In this document: positions 1 through 9,565 of the stretch, piece by piece
How positions within the stretch are numbered: position 1 is the first letter of the stretch
How the letters are laid out: every line of letters begins with the position of its first letter
Translations under genes and position numbers: made by a program
Notes under the pieces: generated by a model
Databases searched by the model: none
The model's input: only the letters and a program-made list of their open reading frames with translations
What the model was told of the DNA's origin: nothing
Assembly (NCBI GenBank): GCA_023443745.1
Contig: JAEZTB010000042.1
Location: 186,001 to 250,000, forward strand
Source: Bacillota bacterium
GTDB lineage: Bacteria; Bacillota; Clostridia; DSM-8532
Direction of reading: 5' to 3'
DNA: 64,000 nt

Positions 1-2137
1 GAAGCGTAATTTCACCTGTCATGGCTATGTTCTTCCTCACAGGGATATGGGAAATAGCTGAAATCATAGCCGTTGCAAGCGTAATACCGGCAGAAGGGCC
101 ATCCTTGGGTATAGCGCCTTCGGGCACATGGATATGCATGTCAAATTTCTTGTGGAAATCCGCATCTATACCATAATCAGCAGCAACCGACCGGATAAAG
201 CTTCTGGCGATACGCGCAGATTCCTTCATGACATCACCCAATTGACCTGTGAGCTCCAGGTGTCCGTCACCAGGCATGAGGTTCACTTCGATGGGCATAG
301 TGTCGCCTCCAACAGGCGTCCATGCCAGACCTCTGACAATTCCAACCTCGTCGACCTCGTTGGCTTTGTCATAGAGGAATTTTCTTGCACCCAAATAGCC
401 TTTGATAGTGTTCCCGGTCACGCGTACCTTCTTTTTCTCACCTGCTACAATCTGCTTGGCTGCCTTACGGATAACAGTGGCGATTTCACGTTCCAGGGTA
501 CGTACACCGGCTTCACGGGTATAATGCACAATAATCTCCCGAACAGCGGTTTCCTCGATGCGTATCAGAGAGGGAGCGGCACCATGAAGCGCCAATTGCT
601 TAGGCACCAGATAGCGGGTAGCAATATTGGTCTTCTCATCCTCTGTATAGCCTGAGATATCGATTATCTCCATACGATCGAGGAGCGGTCTGGGTATATT
701 CCCTTTATAATTGGCTGTGGTGAGGAACAAGACATCGGATAAATCAACAGGCAGCTCCAGGTAATGATCCCTGAAGTCCTTGTTTTGTTCGCCATCCAAA
801 ACCTCCAGCATGGCAGAAGCAGGGTCTCCCTTGTAATCAGCAGACATCTTGTCAATCTCGTCAAGCAGAATCAAAGGATTAGATGAACCCGCCTGCTTAA
901 GAGCGTTGATAATGCGTCCAGGCATAGCGCCTATATAGGTTTTTCTATGACCTCTTATTTCAGCCTCGTCCCTAACTCCGCCCAAAGACATTCTCACATA
1001 GTTCCGGTTAAGTGCTTCGGCTATGGACTTGGCAATAGAGGTCTTACCAACGCCGGGAGGTCCCACCAAGCATATAATGGGGCCATGAAGACCGTTTTTC
1101 ATCTTTCTTACAGCCAAGTATTCCAAAATTCTTTCTTTTACCTTTTCGAGACCATAGTGATCCCGATCCAGAATCTCAGCAGCATGACCAATATCAAGCC
1201 TCTCCCCTGTCTTCTTATTCCAGGGAAGCTCCAGGACTATATCCAAATAGGTACGAATAACACCGCTTTCAGCATTAGAGGAGTGCATACGGGATAATCT
1301 GTCTAGTTCTTTTAATACTTTTTTATGGGCTTCTTCCGGAAGACCTGCTTCATTGATCTTATCACGGTATTCCTCGACCTCTGAAGCCATATCGGCAGAA
1401 TCACCCAATTCTTTCTGAATAGCTTTCATCTGCTCACGCAGATAGTACTCTTTCTGATTCTTATCGATTTGCTGACGCACCTTTGTTGTGATGTTCTTCT
1501 CAATTTCAAGAATCTCATTTTCATTGGCCAAGATATCAAGAAGCTTTTCCAAACGCTTTTTAGGAGAAAGTTCTTCTAAAATAGCCTGTTTCAGCTCAAT
1601 TGAAATTCCAAGGTTTGAGGCAATGACGTCAGGCAAACGGGACAGGTCGTCAATATTGGTAATGGAAAGCGTCGCGTCGGGTGAAATTTTACCCGAAAGC
1701 TTGGCATATTTTTCAAAATGTTCGATAACCTGCCGTGCAAGGGCCTGAATATCCGTCTTTCCGCTATGGAGAGAAGTATTCTTAAGTCTCATCACATCTG
1801 CCACATGGAACGGGTCTTCCTGAGTAAAGCTCATGACCTTTGCTCTTTCAATACCCTCTACCAGTACGCGAATAGTATCCCCAGGAAGCCTTAGAAGCTG
1901 TTTAATCCTAGCAATAGTTCCAAAAGTATTGATCTCATCAATAGCAGGATCTTCAATATTCGGATCCTTCTGCGCAGCCAGGAAGATGGTTTGTTCTTTG
2001 AGCATGGCCTCTTCTATGGCTTTAATCGATTTTATACGCCCCACATCAAAATGGAGGATCATATGGGGATAAACTACAATGCCCCTGAGCGGAAGCATTG
2101 GCATATTACAAACTGCACCCTTTATGGTCTTTGGCAT
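1..2137 (-). CDS. lon: ATP-dependent protease Lon (3' end cut by window edge)
   Basis: Cytosolic AAA+ serine protease that degrades damaged and regulatory proteins. The translation from the ATG at 2137 gives about 712 residues: a substrate-binding N domain opening with MPLRGIVVYPHM-like sequence, a coiled-coil middle, a Walker A GPPGVGKT near residue 357, a Walker B LLLDEIDKM, and the start of the protease domain with the catalytic serine in PKDGPSAG (about residue 682). The reading frame runs off the window edge at MTGEITL, so the catalytic lysine and C-terminus are not seen. Bacterial Lon is usually 770-820 residues, which fits a simple truncation by the window rather than damage. It lies downstream of tuf but is separated from it by a strong terminator, so it should have its own promoter in 2138-2460. 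No clear sigma-A promoter or HrcA/CtsR site was found there. Confidence 0.97.
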   Translation of the reverse strand, partial: MPKTIKGAVCNMPMLPLRGIVVYPHMILHFDVGRIKSIKAIEEAMLKEQTIFLAAQKDPNIEDPAIDEINTFGTIARIKQLLRLPGDTIRVLVEGIERAKVMSFTQEDPFHVADVMRLKNTSLHSGKTDIQALARQVIEHFEKYAKLSGKISPDATLSITNIDDLSRLPDVIASNLGISIELKQAILEELSPKKRLEKLLDILANENEILEIEKNITTKVRQQIDKNQKEYYLREQMKAIQKELGDSADMASEVEEYRDKINEAGLPEEAHKKVLKELDRLSRMHSSNAESGVIRTYLDIVLELPWNKKTGERLDIGHAAEILDRDHYGLEKVKERILEYLAVRKMKNGLHGPIICLVGPPGVGKTSIAKSIAEALNRNYVRMSLGGVRDEAEIRGHRKTYIGAMPGRIINALKQAGSSNPLILLDEIDKMSADYKGDPASAMLEVLDGEQNKDFRDHYLELPVDLSDVLFLTTANYKGNIPRPLLDRMEIIDISGYTEDEKTNIATRYLVPKQLALHGAAPSLIRIEETAVREIIVHYTREAGVRTLEREIATVIRKAAKQIVAGEKKKVRVTGNTIKGYLGARKFLYDKANEVDEVGIVRGLAWTPVGGDTMPIEVNLMPGDGHLELTGQLGDVMKESARIARSFIRSVAADYGIDADFHKKFDMHIHVPEGAIPKDGPSAGITLATAMISAISHIPVRKNIAMTGEITL

Positions 2138-2407
2138 GTTTTATCATCCTTTCATACCCGTAAGGCCTCTAGTGTTAACGGCAAGTATTATTATACGGGC
2201 GTAAATAAACCTTTTCAAATGTTTCTTTTACCAATTATCATTGTCAGTAAATTATTCTATAATATAACACTTATGGGATGCGCAAGATAATTGGGCGTTT
2301 TATTGGGAAAAGACACTCTCAAAGCCTTTTATTAAGGGCGTTTTAGAAAAACGGCAATAAAAGGACAAATTCGTCCAAAATTATTTTACTCCATAAATTG
2401 GTGAGGG

Positions 2408-2457
2408 TCTATAACAACCTTACCCGTTAGCGAAATCGAAGTGATACTTTGTATTAA
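2408..2457 (-). repeat. Dispersed palindromic element, truncated copy 1
   Basis: Read on the minus strand this contains AATACAAAGTATCA followed directly by a right arm TTCGATTTCGCTAACGGG and AAGGTTGTTATAG, which match the copies at 21405, 30002 and 54949. The left arm that would complete the hairpin is missing, so this copy looks like a deletion derivative. It sits in the 383-nt lon-tuf spacer, which otherwise holds the tuf terminator and no gene that I can see. Confidence 0.6.
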
Positions 2458-2463
2458 GAACTT

Positions 2464-2503
2464 AAAAAAAAGGATTTCCTCATAACGAGAAAATCCTTTT
2501 TTA
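2464..2503 (-). terminator. Rho-independent terminator of tuf
   Basis: On the minus strand an AAGGATTT...GAAATCCTT hairpin ends in a run of eight T. It begins about 18 nt after the tuf stop and closes the str operon before lon. Confidence 0.85.
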
Positions 2504-2520
2504 AAGCTTGTTAGCCTTGA

Positions 2521-3726
2521 TTATTTAAGAACGTCGACAACAGTACCTGAACCAACGGTTCTGCCGCCTTCACGGATAGCAAGTCTCAGACCCTTTTCCA
2601 TAGCGATAGGAGTAATAAGCTCGATCTCCATGGTAACGTGGTCACCAGGCATACACATTTCTACGCCATCAGGAAGCTTAATGTTACCGGTAACGTCTGT
2701 GGTTCTGAAATAGAACTGAGGTCTGTAACCGGAGAAGAAGGGCTTTGAACGGCCACCTTCTGATGCTGTCAAAACGTAAACCTGAGCGGTGAATTTTGTG
2801 TGAGGAGTAATGGATCCGGGCTTAGCAAGAACCTGTCCTCTTTCGATATCTGCTCTTTGAACACCACGAAGAAGAGCACCGATGTTGTCACCTGCAACTG
2901 CCTGATCAAGGAGCTTACGGAACATTTCAACGCCGGTAACGGTTGTCTTCTTAGGAGCATCCATCAAACCAACGATTTCAACTTCTTCGCCAACCTTAAT
3001 CATACCTCTCTCAACTCTACCTGTAGCAACAGTACCACGACCGGTGATGGTGAAGACATCCTCAACAGGCATCAAGAAAGGCAGATCGGTAGGACGAGCA
3101 GGAGTAGGAATGTACTCGTCAACAGCATTCATAAGCTCAAGAATACAAGCATACTTAGGATGGTTTTGATCCTTGGAATCGCATTCAAGAACATCCAGTG
3201 CAGAACCTCTAATGAAAGGGGTATCATCACCAGGGAATTCGTATTGACTGAGAAGCTCTCTGAGTTCCATTTCAACGAGCTCGATGAGTTCTTCATCGTC
3301 AACCATGTCGCACTTATTCAGGAATACAACGATACTAGGAACACCAACCTGACGGGAAAGAAGGATGTGTTCACGAGTCTGAGGCATGGGGCCGTCAGCT
3401 GCTGAAACAACAAGAATAGCGCCGTCCATCTGAGCTGCACCAGTGATCATGTTCTTAACATAGTCAGCGTGGCCAGGGCAGTCAACGTGAGCATAGTGGC
3501 GATTTTTTGTCTCATACTCAACGTGAGCGGTATTAATGGTAATACCTCTTGCTTTTTCTTCGGGAGCAGAGTCGATTTGATCGTATGCTTTTACAACGAT
3601 GCTGGTATCAGCCAAAGCAAGAACCTTTGTGATTGAAGCGGTAAGAGAAGTCTTACCATGGTCAACGTGACCAATTGTACCAATGTTTACGTGGGGCTTG
3701 TTACGTTCAAATTTAGCTTTTGCCAT
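2521..3726 (-). CDS. tuf: Elongation factor Tu
   Basis: GTPase that delivers aminoacyl-tRNA to the ribosomal A site. The 401-residue product is full length for the family. It has G1 GHVDHGKT near residue 19, a switch region with RGITINTAHVEYE, G3 DCPGHADYVKNM, G4 NKCDMVDD and G5 SAL, followed by the two beta-barrel domains and the C-terminal GSGTVVDVLK. The start is set by AAGGAGG nine bases upstream of the ATG. It is the last gene of the str operon, 83 nt downstream of fusA, and is followed by a terminator. In many Clostridia the S10 operon follows tuf, but here lon follows, so the usual ribosomal super-operon is broken at this point. Confidence 0.99.
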   Translation of the reverse strand: MAKAKFERNKPHVNIGTIGHVDHGKTSLTASITKVLALADTSIVVKAYDQIDSAPEEKARGITINTAHVEYETKNRHYAHVDCPGHADYVKNMITGAAQMDGAILVVSAADGPMPQTREHILLSRQVGVPSIVVFLNKCDMVDDEELIELVEMELRELLSQYEFPGDDTPFIRGSALDVLECDSKDQNHPKYACILELMNAVDEYIPTPARPTDLPFLMPVEDVFTITGRGTVATGRVERGMIKVGEEVEIVGLMDAPKKTTVTGVEMFRKLLDQAVAGDNIGALLRGVQRADIERGQVLAKPGSITPHTKFTAQVYVLTASEGGRSKPFFSGYRPQFYFRTTDVTGNIKLPDGVEMCMPGDHVTMEIELITPIAMEKGLRLAIREGGRTVGSGTVVDVLK

Positions 3727-3809
3727 TTCGAATAAACCTCCTTCATTTGAATCACTGATGATTCAAAATTATACAATTATTAATAAATTAAAGCAATAGA
3801 GATGCGTTT

Positions 3810-5891
3810 TTATACCTTTGGCTTTCTGCCCTCGGCAATTTGTTCCTGAACACTTTTCGGAACTGCTTCATAATGTGATGGGGACATCGCATAAACCGCA
3901 CGTCCTTGTGTACTGGAACGGAGGTCTGTAGCGTATCCAAACATTTCCGAAAGCGGAACATGTGCATGAATGTTTTGCGCACCTGCAATGGCGTCCATAC
4001 CTTCGATTCGTCCACGGCGGGAGTTAAGGTCACCCATAACATCTCCCATGTAATCGTCCGGGGTGGTAACGTCAACTTTCATGATTGGCTCAAGAAGCAC
4101 AGGATCAGCCTTTCTCATAGCTTCCTTGAAAGCCATGGAGCCTGCAACCTTAAAGGCCATTTCAGAAGAGTCGACTTCATGGTAGGAACCATCAACCAAG
4201 GTTACCTTGACATCAAGCACTTGATAGCCTGCAACTACACCGCTGTTCATTGCATCACGAATACCGTTGTCAATGGCAGGGACGTATTCCTTGGGAACCA
4301 CGCCGCCCACAATTTTGTTAACGAATTCATAGCCCTTTCCGGCTTCAAGAGGCTCAAGCTCAATCACGCAGTGGCCATACTGACCTTTACCACCGGATTG
4401 ACGCACGAATTTACCCTCAGCCTTAACAGCTTTGCGTATTGTTTCTTTGTAGGTAACCTGAGGCTTACCTACATTGGCTTCAACCTTAAACTCTCTTAAC
4501 ATACGATCAACGATGATTTCAAGGTGAAGCTCTCCCATACCGGCGATAATAGTCTGACCTGTTTCCTGATCAGTCCGTACGCGGAAGGTAGGATCTTCCT
4601 CTGCAAGCTTCTGGAGCGCAACACCCATTTTTTCCTGACCGGCCTTTGTCTTGGGCTCGATGGCTACGTCGATAACAGGCTCGGGGAATTCCATGGACTC
4701 TAAAATAATGGGATGCTCCTCATCACAGAGGGTATCACCGGTCGTGGTGTTCTTAAGACCCACAGCAGCGGCAATATCTCCTGCGTAAACCTTTTCGATA
4801 TCCTTACGATCGTTGGCATGCATCTGAAGAATACGGCCAATTCTCTCGCGCTTATTCTTTGTAGAATTAAGAACGTAGGAACCGGAATCCAGTGTTCCCG
4901 AGTACACGCGGAAAAATGAGAGACGACCAACAAAAGGATCGGTCATAATCTTGAAGGCCAGCGCTGCGAATGGTGCATCGTCAGAAGTTGGTCTTGAATC
5001 CTCTTCATCTGAGTCTGTCAAAATTCCCTTTATATCAGGAATATCAAGGGGTGACGGCATGTAGTCCACTACACAATCCAAAAGCATCTGAACGCCTTTG
5101 TTTCTATAGGATGAGCCACATGTTACAGGAACGATCTTGTTTGCTATGGTGGCATTTCTAATACCAGTTTTAAGCTCATCAACAGAAAGCTCCTCACCAC
5201 CAAGATACTTGTCTAAAAGCTCTTCATCCAGCTCGGCAACAGCTTCAACCATCTTAAAGCGATACTCTTCCGCAAGATCCTTCAGATCCTCAGGAATATC
5301 AACTTCTTCAATGATCTTGCCAAGATCATCCATGTACATCTCAGCCTTCATTTTTACAAGGTCGATAATACCTTTAAAATGATCTTCCTTACCAATGGGT
5401 AGCTGAATGGGAACTGCATTTGCATGCAGTCTGTCTTTCATCATTTGGACACAGCGGAAAAAGTCTGCTCCCATAATGTCCATTTTATTGACATAGGCAA
5501 TACGCGGAACTCCATATTTATCAGCCTGTCTCCAAACGGTTTCTGACTGGGGCTCAACCCCGCCCTTCGCACAAAAGAGTGTGACTGAACCATCAAGTAC
5601 ACGCAGGGAACGCTCAACTTCAACAGTGAAGTCAACATGTCCAGGCGTGTCAATTATATTGACTCGGCAATGCTTCCACTGAGCGGTTGTTGCAGCAGAA
5701 GTAATGGTAATACCTCTCTCCTGCTCTTGCTCCATCCAGTCCATGGTAGCTGAACCTTCATGGGTTTCGCCGATTTTGTGTGTACGACCAGTATAGAACA
5801 AAATTCTCTCAGTGGTGGTTGTTTTACCTGCGTCGATGTGTGCCATAATACCGATGTTTCTTGTATTCTCCAGGGTGAATTCTCTGGGCAT
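3810..5891 (-). CDS. fusA: Elongation factor G
   Basis: Translocase GTPase that moves tRNA and mRNA through the ribosome and acts with RRF in recycling. The 693-residue product has G1 AHIDAGKTTTTERI near residue 17, G3 DTPGHVDF, G4 NKMD, and then domains II-V with the conserved GQYGHCVIELEP and SSEMAFKVAGS segments. The start chosen is MPREFTLEN, because AGGAGGG lies five bases before that ATG; an in-frame extension of ten residues upstream lacks a ribosome site. It lies between rpsG and tuf in the str operon. Compare the divergent paralogue at 50700, which lacks the normal G4 motif. Confidence 0.98.
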   Translation of the reverse strand: MPREFTLENTRNIGIMAHIDAGKTTTTERILFYTGRTHKIGETHEGSATMDWMEQEQERGITITSAATTAQWKHCRVNIIDTPGHVDFTVEVERSLRVLDGSVTLFCAKGGVEPQSETVWRQADKYGVPRIAYVNKMDIMGADFFRCVQMMKDRLHANAVPIQLPIGKEDHFKGIIDLVKMKAEMYMDDLGKIIEEVDIPEDLKDLAEEYRFKMVEAVAELDEELLDKYLGGEELSVDELKTGIRNATIANKIVPVTCGSSYRNKGVQMLLDCVVDYMPSPLDIPDIKGILTDSDEEDSRPTSDDAPFAALAFKIMTDPFVGRLSFFRVYSGTLDSGSYVLNSTKNKRERIGRILQMHANDRKDIEKVYAGDIAAAVGLKNTTTGDTLCDEEHPIILESMEFPEPVIDVAIEPKTKAGQEKMGVALQKLAEEDPTFRVRTDQETGQTIIAGMGELHLEIIVDRMLREFKVEANVGKPQVTYKETIRKAVKAEGKFVRQSGGKGQYGHCVIELEPLEAGKGYEFVNKIVGGVVPKEYVPAIDNGIRDAMNSGVVAGYQVLDVKVTLVDGSYHEVDSSEMAFKVAGSMAFKEAMRKADPVLLEPIMKVDVTTPDDYMGDVMGDLNSRRGRIEGMDAIAGAQNIHAHVPLSEMFGYATDLRSSTQGRAVYAMSPSHYEAVPKSVQEQIAEGRKPKV

Positions 5892-6013
5892 CGATACCCT
5901 CCTTTCGATGTAATGCTGCAATTATTGCTGCGATTTGTGCTCATTCACACAACACGATGTTAAAAAGAAAATTTTTCTCGTATCCTCGCTGTGAGAATGG
6001 GCAACGATTAATA

Positions 6014-6484
6014 TTACCACCTGTAGTGTGAAAATGCCTTGTTAGCTTCTGCCATCTTGTGCGTATCTTCCTTCTTCTTGACAGCACTACCAAGGTTGTT
6101 GGTTGCATCCATAATTTCACCGGCAAGTCTTTCCTTCATGGTGCGCTCGCTTCTCTTCTTCGCATAGCCTGTCAGCCAGCGAAGACCTAAAGCTTGCCTT
6201 CTTTCGGGTCTGACTTCCATTGGAACCTGATAGGTTGCACCGCCCACTCTTCTAGCTTTAACTTCGAGTACGGGCATAATGTTGTTCATGGCTAGCTCAA
6301 AAACCTCAAGGGGATTCTTTCCGGTCTTCTCCTTGATGATATCGAAAGCGTCATAAACAATTCTTTGTGAAACACCTTTCTTACCGTCTAACATAACACT
6401 GTTGATAAGCCTTGAAACAGTCTTATCATTATATATTGGATCGGCAAGTACGTCTCTCTTAGGTACATGTCCTCTTCTTGGCAC
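6014..6484 (-). CDS. rpsG: 30S ribosomal protein S7
   Basis: Primary 16S rRNA-binding protein that nucleates assembly of the small-subunit head. The 156-residue length is typical, starting MPRRGHVPKRDVL from a GTG codon with AAGGAGGG placed upstream. The C-terminal YKTSD-like region is replaced by the usual AHYRW-type ending (FSHYRW). It follows rpsL after an unusually long 183-nt spacer with hairpin potential. In Escherichia coli S7 represses the str operon by binding the S12-S7 spacer; an equivalent here is possible but not shown. Confidence 0.98.
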   Translation of the reverse strand: MPRRGHVPKRDVLADPIYNDKTVSRLINSVMLDGKKGVSQRIVYDAFDIIKEKTGKNPLEVFELAMNNIMPVLEVKARRVGGATYQVPMEVRPERRQALGLRWLTGYAKKRSERTMKERLAGEIMDATNNLGSAVKKKEDTHKMAEANKAFSHYRW

Positions 6485-6667
6485 TATTCTTCCCTCCTTT
6501 GCATGATAACTACGGGTATTTTACCCGGTATCACAGGTACTCGGCCCAATTTTTTCGGGCTCGTCAGCGCAAAACGTTAAAATCTCTATGATAACAACGT
6601 CTGGCACGTCGATTCGTCCTGTTAAGTTTTTGGTCAATGAAAGAGTAGATTCTCTAAAGTGAAAACC

Positions 6668-7084
6668 TTACTTTTTCTTAGCGCGTTTGGCGCCATACTT
6701 GGAACGGCCCTGCTTACGGTTGGCAACACCTGCTGTATCCAATGTTCCACGGATAATGTGGTATCTTACACCAGGAAGATCCTTGACACGACCGCCTCTG
6801 ATTAGAACAACACTGTGCTCCTGCAGATTATGGCCGATACCGGGAATGTAAGCAGTAACTTCAACGCCGTTTGACAGACGAACTCTGGCTACCTTACGGA
6901 GAGCGGAATTAGGCTTTTTAGGAGTGGTTGTTTTAACCACGGTGCAAGTTCCTCTCTTCTGGGGGGAGCTTAAGTCGATGGGCTTCTTTTTCAGGGAGTT
7001 CATAGCTGTCTGAAGCGCAGGAGCAGTAGATTTGTACATAACCTTCTCTCTGCTCTTTCTGACCAACTGGTTAAAGGTTGGCAT
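6668..7084 (-). CDS. rpsL: 30S ribosomal protein S12
   Basis: Decoding-centre protein of the small subunit and the classic streptomycin target. The 138-residue product starts MPTFNQLVRKSR, preceded by AGGAGG; an upstream in-frame GTG overlaps that ribosome site and was rejected. The family signatures TTPKKPNSALRKVARVRLS and the GVRYHIIRGTLD stretch are intact. The streptomycin-determining lysines sit in the normal PKKPNSA and loop contexts, so the sequence gives no sign of a resistance allele. It is the second gene of the operon, 57 nt downstream of the L7Ae-type gene. Confidence 0.98.
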   Translation of the reverse strand: MPTFNQLVRKSREKVMYKSTAPALQTAMNSLKKKPIDLSSPQKRGTCTVVKTTTPKKPNSALRKVARVRLSNGVEVTAYIPGIGHNLQEHSVVLIRGGRVKDLPGVRYHIIRGTLDTAGVANRKQGRSKYGAKRAKKK

Positions 7085-7141
7085 TCTTTGATTCACCTCC
7101 TCATTGTTAATTTTATAAATTAACGTTTACACGCTAATTGC

Positions 7142-7387
7142 TCAAGTTTTTGTAATACCTACAATAGAGGCACCTACATCAATTCCTGCCGCCTTGCCAA
7201 GCTGTTTCATTGACTCGGTCGTACAGATACTGATCTTCTTTTCTTCACATAGCTGCTTAAGCTGCCCTACTACTCTCTGATCAGCATCATAGGCGATGAA
7301 AACTGCCTCCAACCTGTCTTGCTCAGCAGCTTTTCTGGTTTGCTTTATACCTACAACCTTCTCTTTTCTTTTCAACAACTCTAGCAC
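7142..7387 (-). CDS. ybxF: L7Ae-type ribosomal/K-turn RNA-binding protein
   Basis: Small 81-residue protein of the L7Ae/L30e/S12e/Gadd45 superfamily, related to Bacillus YbxF, which binds kink-turn RNA. The conserved core is visible: an early VVGIKQTRKA, FIAYDAD in the middle and ESMKQLGKAAGIDVGAS near the end. The start is a GTG at 7387, with GGAGG seven bases upstream. This removes an 18-residue upstream extension that aligns with nothing in the family. It is the first gene of the str operon. In most Firmicutes it follows rpoC directly; here a divergent unrelated gene lies upstream and a promoter is present instead. Confidence 0.88.
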   Translation of the reverse strand: MLELLKRKEKVVGIKQTRKAAEQDRLEAVFIAYDADQRVVGQLKQLCEEKKISICTTESMKQLGKAAGIDVGASIVGITKT

Positions 7388-7465
7388 TACTAATCCTCCA
7401 AGGCTTGTGTTATGCTTATTAGACAACACAAAAACATGCAAACTGATACGTTCGCACGCTCAATT

Positions 7466-7495
7466 ATTTTATCACCGGAACTTTTAAATTGTCAA
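7466..7495 (-). promoter_or_regulatory. Sigma-A promoter of the str operon
   Basis: A TTGACA box at 7490-7495 and a TAAAAT box at 7466-7471 are separated by 18 bp on the minus strand. Transcription would start near 7459, about 70 nt before the L7Ae-type start codon. The strong match fits a ribosomal operon that no longer depends on an upstream rpoBC promoter. Confidence 0.75.
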
Positions 7496-7626
7496 GCTAG
7501 CTATGATTTAATTTTATAATTACAGTAAACCTTTTTATGGTAATAGATAGACATATCTTTTTTCTAAGATAAATAATATGATGTTGCTTAATTTTTATAT
7601 TAATAGGGGGATTGACAGGACTTTAC

Positions 7627-9531
7627 ATGAAAATCGACAAAACTAAGAAAACACGAACATTTCCCGTTTTCCTTGAACGGCTGGTTAGAATTATCGGATT
7701 CTTTTTTGCCATAATCCTATCTGAAAAACTACGTGCCAATCCTTTTTTTGGCGGCTCCCTATTCATATGCGGACAGCTTGTGCTGTTATACCTCGATATC
7801 TTCGGCAAACAAAGCAAATCCATACTTCCCGGACACGAAAGAAAAAGGTATGTTCGCTGTTTGCCCTTTATATTAGCAATAATGCTGTGTCTGTTAATAT
7901 TTTATCCTTTTTTAGTCAGAAACAAGGGTACTCTATTGGTAATATTGTTTGTAGCCTTACAATTCATTGGTTTTTATTTTTTAAAAGGAAACGGCTTATT
8001 GCGAAGACAGGATAAATCTGATGAATCTTTCGCAGATGAACCGGACTGTACACCCGAAGAAATCAGTCATATGATGAAAGTCCACTCGTACAAATTCTAT
8101 TGGCGCATGACCGCCAATACGAAGGTTGCTTTTGAAACATCCATTCTTTTTACTATTTGCTATATTCCATACCTGCCCTATGAGGGTTTTTGGCCGCTTA
8201 TGGCCGATATAGCCGTATTGACCGCTCTGTATTCACTCGCTGCAGGCATCTCAAAAATGCTTCTCCAAAAAAAGCGCTTTCTTGAGCTTGGAAAAAACAC
8301 TGTTTTTATAATATTTTCAGTTATCTGGATATGGGTTAATTACAAATTGCATGAAAATTATGACAAGCTCAATGGCCTCTATTTCTATCTGGCTTATCTG
8401 ATCCTTTGCATCAGCATCACTGCTCTTGCTTCGATAACCATTTCAATGGAAAGTGATATGCAAATTATCGGTACATTGGGTATCAAGGGATTTACCCCTC
8501 GCAAATTTCAAATCCTAAAAGCTCTCATAGATCACTTAAGTACCTTTTACTCACGAATTACCATATTGGCCATTATTGGATTTTTGACTTTCTTTACTGA
8601 GCTAAACCCCTATAAAAGCAAAGGAACTCTTTTTGTTCTGGGTAAATACGGCCTCACTCTGCTGCCTGCGGTATTTTTAATCTTTGGTGTTTTAGCTGCT
8701 GTTAAACAACCCCTTACAAGACTTTATGAGCAGAAGCTCAAAAAATATATTTCACTCAAAAAAGAAGGCAAAACAAATAAATCTCTTGAAGAAAGACTGC
8801 GTGTTGTACTTATTGAAAAATACAGAAAAAGGCTGGGCATCAGATTTCTGATGATACTGCTCAAGCCCCTTTTTCATCATAGGGTTATCGATAAAAAAAA
8901 TGTTGACGCAAAGGCCTTTCCCTCGGTATTTGTCTGTAACCATTCCCAAATATACGGTCCCATCGCAGCCATATTAAACTTTCCGTTTTATGTCAAGCCG
9001 TGGATACTTAACGAAATGATTGATAACGATAAAATTTCCGATCATATCCAGAAGGGTACCTTCGACAGAATGAAGTGGCTTCCAAGGCCCATAAGAGACC
9101 GAGCCGGCAAGCTATTCGGACCTATTATTGCGTGGGCCATGCAATCAACGGAACCCATTCCGGTATACCGAAATGACGGCAGGGGCGTTCTCAAAGGCAT
9201 CACAATGAGTATAGAGGCCCTGGAGGCCGATGACAACATTCTCCTTTTCCCTGAAAACCCCTTCAGGACCGAGGGTTATGTCCATGAAGGCGTAGGCGAA
9301 TTTTTTAGCGGCTTTGTCAATATCGCCAGAGATTATTATAAGAAAACAGGCAAAGTCATTACCTTCTATAGTGTTTATGCAAACAAGCGGAAGCGTACCC
9401 TCACATTCTCCAAGGGCATTACCTTTAACCCTGCCATTCCCTACCGGGAAGAAAAAGAGCATATCACGCAATACCTGCATGAAACAATGGTTAATCTGGT
9501 CGGTAAGCCTTTACAGGACGAAATGGAATAG
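7627..9531 (+). CDS. Polytopic membrane protein with PlsC-like acyltransferase domain
   Basis: A 634-residue protein. Roughly residues 15-380 are hydrophobic with about ten predicted membrane spans. The C-terminal third resembles lysophospholipid/1-acylglycerol-3-phosphate acyltransferases: FVCNHSQIYGP near residue 437 matches the NH-x4-D motif region, IPVYRND matches the second block, and LLFPENPFRTEG near 539 matches the FPEG motif. The aspartate of NH-x4-D is glycine here, so classic His-Asp catalysis is doubtful. Start: the ATG at 7627 has AGGA six bases before it. A TTG at 7612 lies too close to the GGGGG run but cannot be excluded. The gene stands alone on the plus strand, divergent from the str operon. 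A lipid-modifying or flippase-coupled role is inference only. Confidence 0.7.
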   Translation: MKIDKTKKTRTFPVFLERLVRIIGFFFAIILSEKLRANPFFGGSLFICGQLVLLYLDIFGKQSKSILPGHERKRYVRCLPFILAIMLCLLIFYPFLVRNKGTLLVILFVALQFIGFYFLKGNGLLRRQDKSDESFADEPDCTPEEISHMMKVHSYKFYWRMTANTKVAFETSILFTICYIPYLPYEGFWPLMADIAVLTALYSLAAGISKMLLQKKRFLELGKNTVFIIFSVIWIWVNYKLHENYDKLNGLYFYLAYLILCISITALASITISMESDMQIIGTLGIKGFTPRKFQILKALIDHLSTFYSRITILAIIGFLTFFTELNPYKSKGTLFVLGKYGLTLLPAVFLIFGVLAAVKQPLTRLYEQKLKKYISLKKEGKTNKSLEERLRVVLIEKYRKRLGIRFLMILLKPLFHHRVIDKKNVDAKAFPSVFVCNHSQIYGPIAAILNFPFYVKPWILNEMIDNDKISDHIQKGTFDRMKWLPRPIRDRAGKLFGPIIAWAMQSTEPIPVYRNDGRGVLKGITMSIEALEADDNILLFPENPFRTEGYVHEGVGEFFSGFVNIARDYYKKTGKVITFYSVYANKRKRTLTFSKGITFNPAIPYREEKEHITQYLHETMVNLVGKPLQDEME

Positions 9532-9565
9532 GAAAAAGCGGAGTGTATATCCCGTACATACATGA

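Noticed and set aside
2241..2268. Plus-strand TTGTCA...TATAAC promoter-like sequence upstream of lon
   Set aside because: It points towards the tuf 3' end with no plus-strand gene to serve; likely AT-rich coincidence.
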